Shown here one piece after another: positions 61,956 to 64,000 of a stretch of 64,000 nt of DNA. Position 1 is the stretch's first letter. Each line of letters starts with the position of its first letter. The stretch spans positions 1 to 64,000 of the forward strand of contig NZ_QHHQ01000013.1 in NCBI RefSeq assembly GCF_003258595.1, in the 5' to 3' direction. The translations under genes and the position numbers were made by a program. This DNA comes from Acuticoccus sediminis (lineage in GTDB: Bacteria > Pseudomonadota > Alphaproteobacteria > Rhizobiales > Amorphaceae). The notes under the pieces were generated by a model. That model was not told the origin of the DNA, ran no database searches, and was given only the letters and a program-made list of their open reading frames with translations.

Positions 61956-63752
61956 ATGACCCCTGACAACGCTTCTCACACCGTCGTGACGGGTCTGAAC
62001 TTGGTGCCCGTGGTTTCGCTCCTGGCGGTCGCAGTCGTGGCTGTCCCAATGTTCCGGCGACTCGGTTTGGGGTCCGTGCTCGGCTATCTCGCAGTGGGAC
62101 TGATCATCGGCCCCTTCGGTCTGAAGCTCTTCACCGACCCGCAGGGAATCATCCATGTCGCCGAACTCGGCGTGGTAATGTTCCTCTTCACCATCGGCCT
62201 AGAGATGCAGCCCGCACGTCTGTGGTCAATGCGAGGCGACATCTTCGGCGTCGGGCTGGTGCAGGTGGCCATGGCGACGGCTGTCCTGACCGCAGCAGGC
62301 TTGGCGATTGGTCTGCCTCCGGCGGTCGCCGCCGTCGGCGGCGCGGGGTTCGTCCTCACCTCGACCGCGATCGTCTTCCAGATGCTCCAAGAGCGCGGCC
62401 TTATCGCCAGACCCGTCGGGCGAGGCATCATCGCCATCCTGCTTTTCGAGGATCTGGCCATCGTCCCGCTGCTGGCCCTCGTCGCCTTCGTTGCGCCGAG
62501 CGCCGGTACGGTCGGCCTCGCAGATCGCGCGCTCGCGGTGCTCATCGGTATTGGGGCGATCGGTGCCCTGGTCGCTGCGGGGCTTTGGCTCCTCAATCCG
62601 CTGTTCCGCTTGCTCGCGGCGGCGCGGACCCCAGAGATCATGACGGCGGCGGCGCTGCTGGTCGTGCTAGGGGCCGCCTGGGCTATGCAGGCAGGCGGTC
62701 TGTCGATGGCCCTCGGGGCCTTCTTGGCGGGCGTATTGCTGTCAGGCTCGGTCTTCCGTCATCAGCTCGAGGCGGACATCGAGCCTTTCCGGGGGATCCT
62801 GCTCGGCCTGTTCTTCGTCGGTGTGGGCATGGCGTTGAACCTGCAGGTTGTCGCCGCGCACTGGGCCTTCATCGCCCTGAGCGTCGTCGTCTACATCGCG
62901 CTGAAGTCGCTCGTCGTATACAGCGTCGCGCGGATGTTCCGCGTGGGACATCGCGAGGCGCTGCTGCGAACCGTGATCATGGCCCAAGGCGGCGAGTTCG
63001 CCTTCGTGTTGCTGACGGCAGCGGCTGGGGTCGGGCTGATCAGCCGCGACGCCAGCGCCATCCTGTCGACGACGATCATCAGCTCGATGATGCTGACGCC
63101 CCTTTGCGTGACGCTCTACGAGCGCCTCGCTCCGAAGCCGCGGGTGGTCATGGACGGGGTCGAGGCGGCCAACGATCTTGCGGGCGACGTAGTGGTCATC
63201 GGCTTCGGCCGCTTTGGGCACATCGCCACCCAGCCGCTGCTGGCGCGAGGACATAGCCTGTCGATCATCGACTCCGACGTGCAGATGATCCGCGACGCCG
63301 CTGACTTCGGCTTCAAGGTCTACTACGGCGACGGCTCACGCCTCGACATTTTGCGGGCCGCAGGGGCGGCCAATGCCCGCGCCATCCTTATCTGCATCGA
63401 CGATGAGGCGGCGGCCTTGCGGATCGCCGAGCTCGTTCGCGACGAGTTCCCGCTCGTCCCCGTTCTGGCGCGCGCCAAGCACCGGGAGCATGCCTTTGAG
63501 TTGATAAAGGCCGGGGTCCACTTCCAGATCCGCGACACGCTCGAGTCCGCCTTCGCCCTTGGCGAACAGGCGCTCAAGACCCTATGCGATCCGCCGGCCG
63601 AGGTCGCGTCGACCATGGCTGAGGTTCGTCGTGCCGATTGCCAGCGCTTCGAAATACAGCGGTTAAGCGGCCTCTACGCCGGCCTTGAACTAATCCACGG
63701 CAATGCCCTGCCAGCCCGCAACCCGAGCGGCCAAGGCACACACCCGCCCTGA
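61956..63752 (+). CDS. CPA2-family cation:proton antiporter (KefB/KefC/YbaL-like)
   Basis: A 598-aa protein. About 12-13 membrane segments (residues 15-385) of the Na/H-exchanger fold, then a cytosolic TrkA-N domain with VVIGFGRFGHIATQPLLARGHSLSIIDSD. In E. coli such systems release K+ and acidify the cytoplasm to resist electrophiles, controlled by glutathione. ATG at 61956 with GAGGA upstream; ATG at 61941 is an alternative. It fits a cargo set dealing with reactive aldehydes, but this is inference. Confidence 0.93.
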   Translation: MTPDNASHTVVTGLNLVPVVSLLAVAVVAVPMFRRLGLGSVLGYLAVGLIIGPFGLKLFTDPQGIIHVAELGVVMFLFTIGLEMQPARLWSMRGDIFGVGLVQVAMATAVLTAAGLAIGLPPAVAAVGGAGFVLTSTAIVFQMLQERGLIARPVGRGIIAILLFEDLAIVPLLALVAFVAPSAGTVGLADRALAVLIGIGAIGALVAAGLWLLNPLFRLLAAARTPEIMTAAALLVVLGAAWAMQAGGLSMALGAFLAGVLLSGSVFRHQLEADIEPFRGILLGLFFVGVGMALNLQVVAAHWAFIALSVVVYIALKSLVVYSVARMFRVGHREALLRTVIMAQGGEFAFVLLTAAAGVGLISRDASAILSTTIISSMMLTPLCVTLYERLAPKPRVVMDGVEAANDLAGDVVVIGFGRFGHIATQPLLARGHSLSIIDSDVQMIRDAADFGFKVYYGDGSRLDILRAAGAANARAILICIDDEAAALRIAELVRDEFPLVPVLARAKHREHAFELIKAGVHFQIRDTLESAFALGEQALKTLCDPPAEVASTMAEVRRADCQRFEIQRLSGLYAGLELIHGNALPARNPSGQGTHPP

Positions 63753-63821
63753 ACGGGGCGCCCTTGCCTACCGCCGCGCGAATGCCGCCGCTTCCCTGCC
63801 TTATTCCTCCCAGGAGCACCG

Positions 63822-64000
63822 ATGTCGAAGATCCTCACCCTGATCGCCGCCGCCGCCGCCATCACGGCGGCAACTCTCTCCGCCTTCGCCCAAGCGCAGC
63901 CGTCTTCCGCGCCGCGCCCTGCGGCCGTGCTCGCAGCACAGCCAATCAGGAATATCGTCCTGGTGCACGGCGCCTTCGCCGACGGCTCGGGCTGGCGGGG
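63822..64000 (+). CDS. Exported alpha/beta hydrolase, 3' end cut by window
   Basis: Only about 59 residues are visible. An N-terminal signal peptide (ILTLIAAAAAITAATLSAFAQA) is followed by RNIVLVHGAFADGSGW, the start of an alpha/beta hydrolase of the lipase/EstC type with the oxyanion-loop HGAF. CAGGAG lies before the ATG at 63822. The rest is outside the window. Confidence 0.85.
   Translation, partial: MSKILTLIAAAAAITAATLSAFAQAQPSSAPRPAAVLAAQPIRNIVLVHGAFADGSGWR

Noticed and set aside
1-64000. CRISPR arrays, tRNA or rRNA genes
   Set aside because: No regularly spaced repeats of array type and no tRNA or rRNA signatures were noticed by eye; a tRNA scan was not possible.

Overview
The window is high-GC DNA that fits an alphaproteobacterium. 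The evidence is a Trb-type conjugation system with its usual alphaproteobacterial partner genes, two SOS boxes of the alphaproteobacterial LexA form (GTTC-N7-GTTC), an imuA-imuB-dnaE2 cassette, and an FseA/DUF2285 regulatory module like that of Mesorhizobium ICEs. No rRNA, tRNA or CRISPR array was seen.

Positions 1-4624 look like ordinary chromosome: the end of a GMC oxidoreductase, an SDR dehydrogenase, a DUF2236 protein, a GNAT acetyltransferase, an ICMT-like membrane protein and a NUDIX hydrolase. At 4625-4639 the minus strand reads Ile-Glu-Trp-Glu-stop, the last codons of guaA, but no guaA gene precedes it. GuaA 3' ends are known ICE integration sites, so I read this as the left attachment site of an integrative and conjugative element (ICE). 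The element fills the rest of the window; its integrase and right end are not seen and should lie beyond 64000.

The left part of the element (5005-22519) is an accessory zone for defence and DNA damage. It holds an IetAS pair (AAA ATPase plus subtilase), SOS-controlled imuA-imuB-dnaE2, and a tightly coupled operon of a PHP/SMC-like TrlF-family ATPase, a TauD/TfdA-like dioxygenase and a HEPN/zinc-ribbon protein. A GIY-YIG-like zinc-ribbon protein and a second HEPN gene, frameshifted at its catalytic motif, follow. Two divergent SRAP (YedK/HMCES) genes share a LexA box; one of them lacks the catalytic cysteine. The dioxygenase/HEPN operon is the best candidate for an undescribed system.

The backbone (22520-52829) begins with DUF932, ParB-like, Toprim and DUF2493 genes. 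The first two have matching leaders that fold into the same hairpin with compensatory base changes, a likely cis-acting RNA. A regulatory module follows: an XRE regulator with a palindromic operator, a small DUF2285 protein, and an FseA-type activator encoded in two frames joined by a likely +1 frameshift. Next come an RdfS-like excisionase, RepA with three iterons, ParA, a ribbon-helix-helix protein, DUF2840, TraF, DUF736, a lytic transglycosylase, relaxase, TraG and trbBCDEJKLFGI, then DUF2274 and a LysR regulator. The element therefore carries parts for excision, replication, partition and type IV transfer.

The right part (53020-64000) is metabolic or detoxification cargo: a non-haem chloroperoxidase-like hydrolase, an HSL-type esterase, an MFS transporter, a beta-hydroxyacid dehydrogenase, a degenerate IS5-family copy, a zinc alcohol dehydrogenase, a tautomerase, an SDR, a GlcG/HbpS protein, a Kef-type antiporter and the start of another secreted hydrolase. 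No substrate can be assigned from sequence alone.
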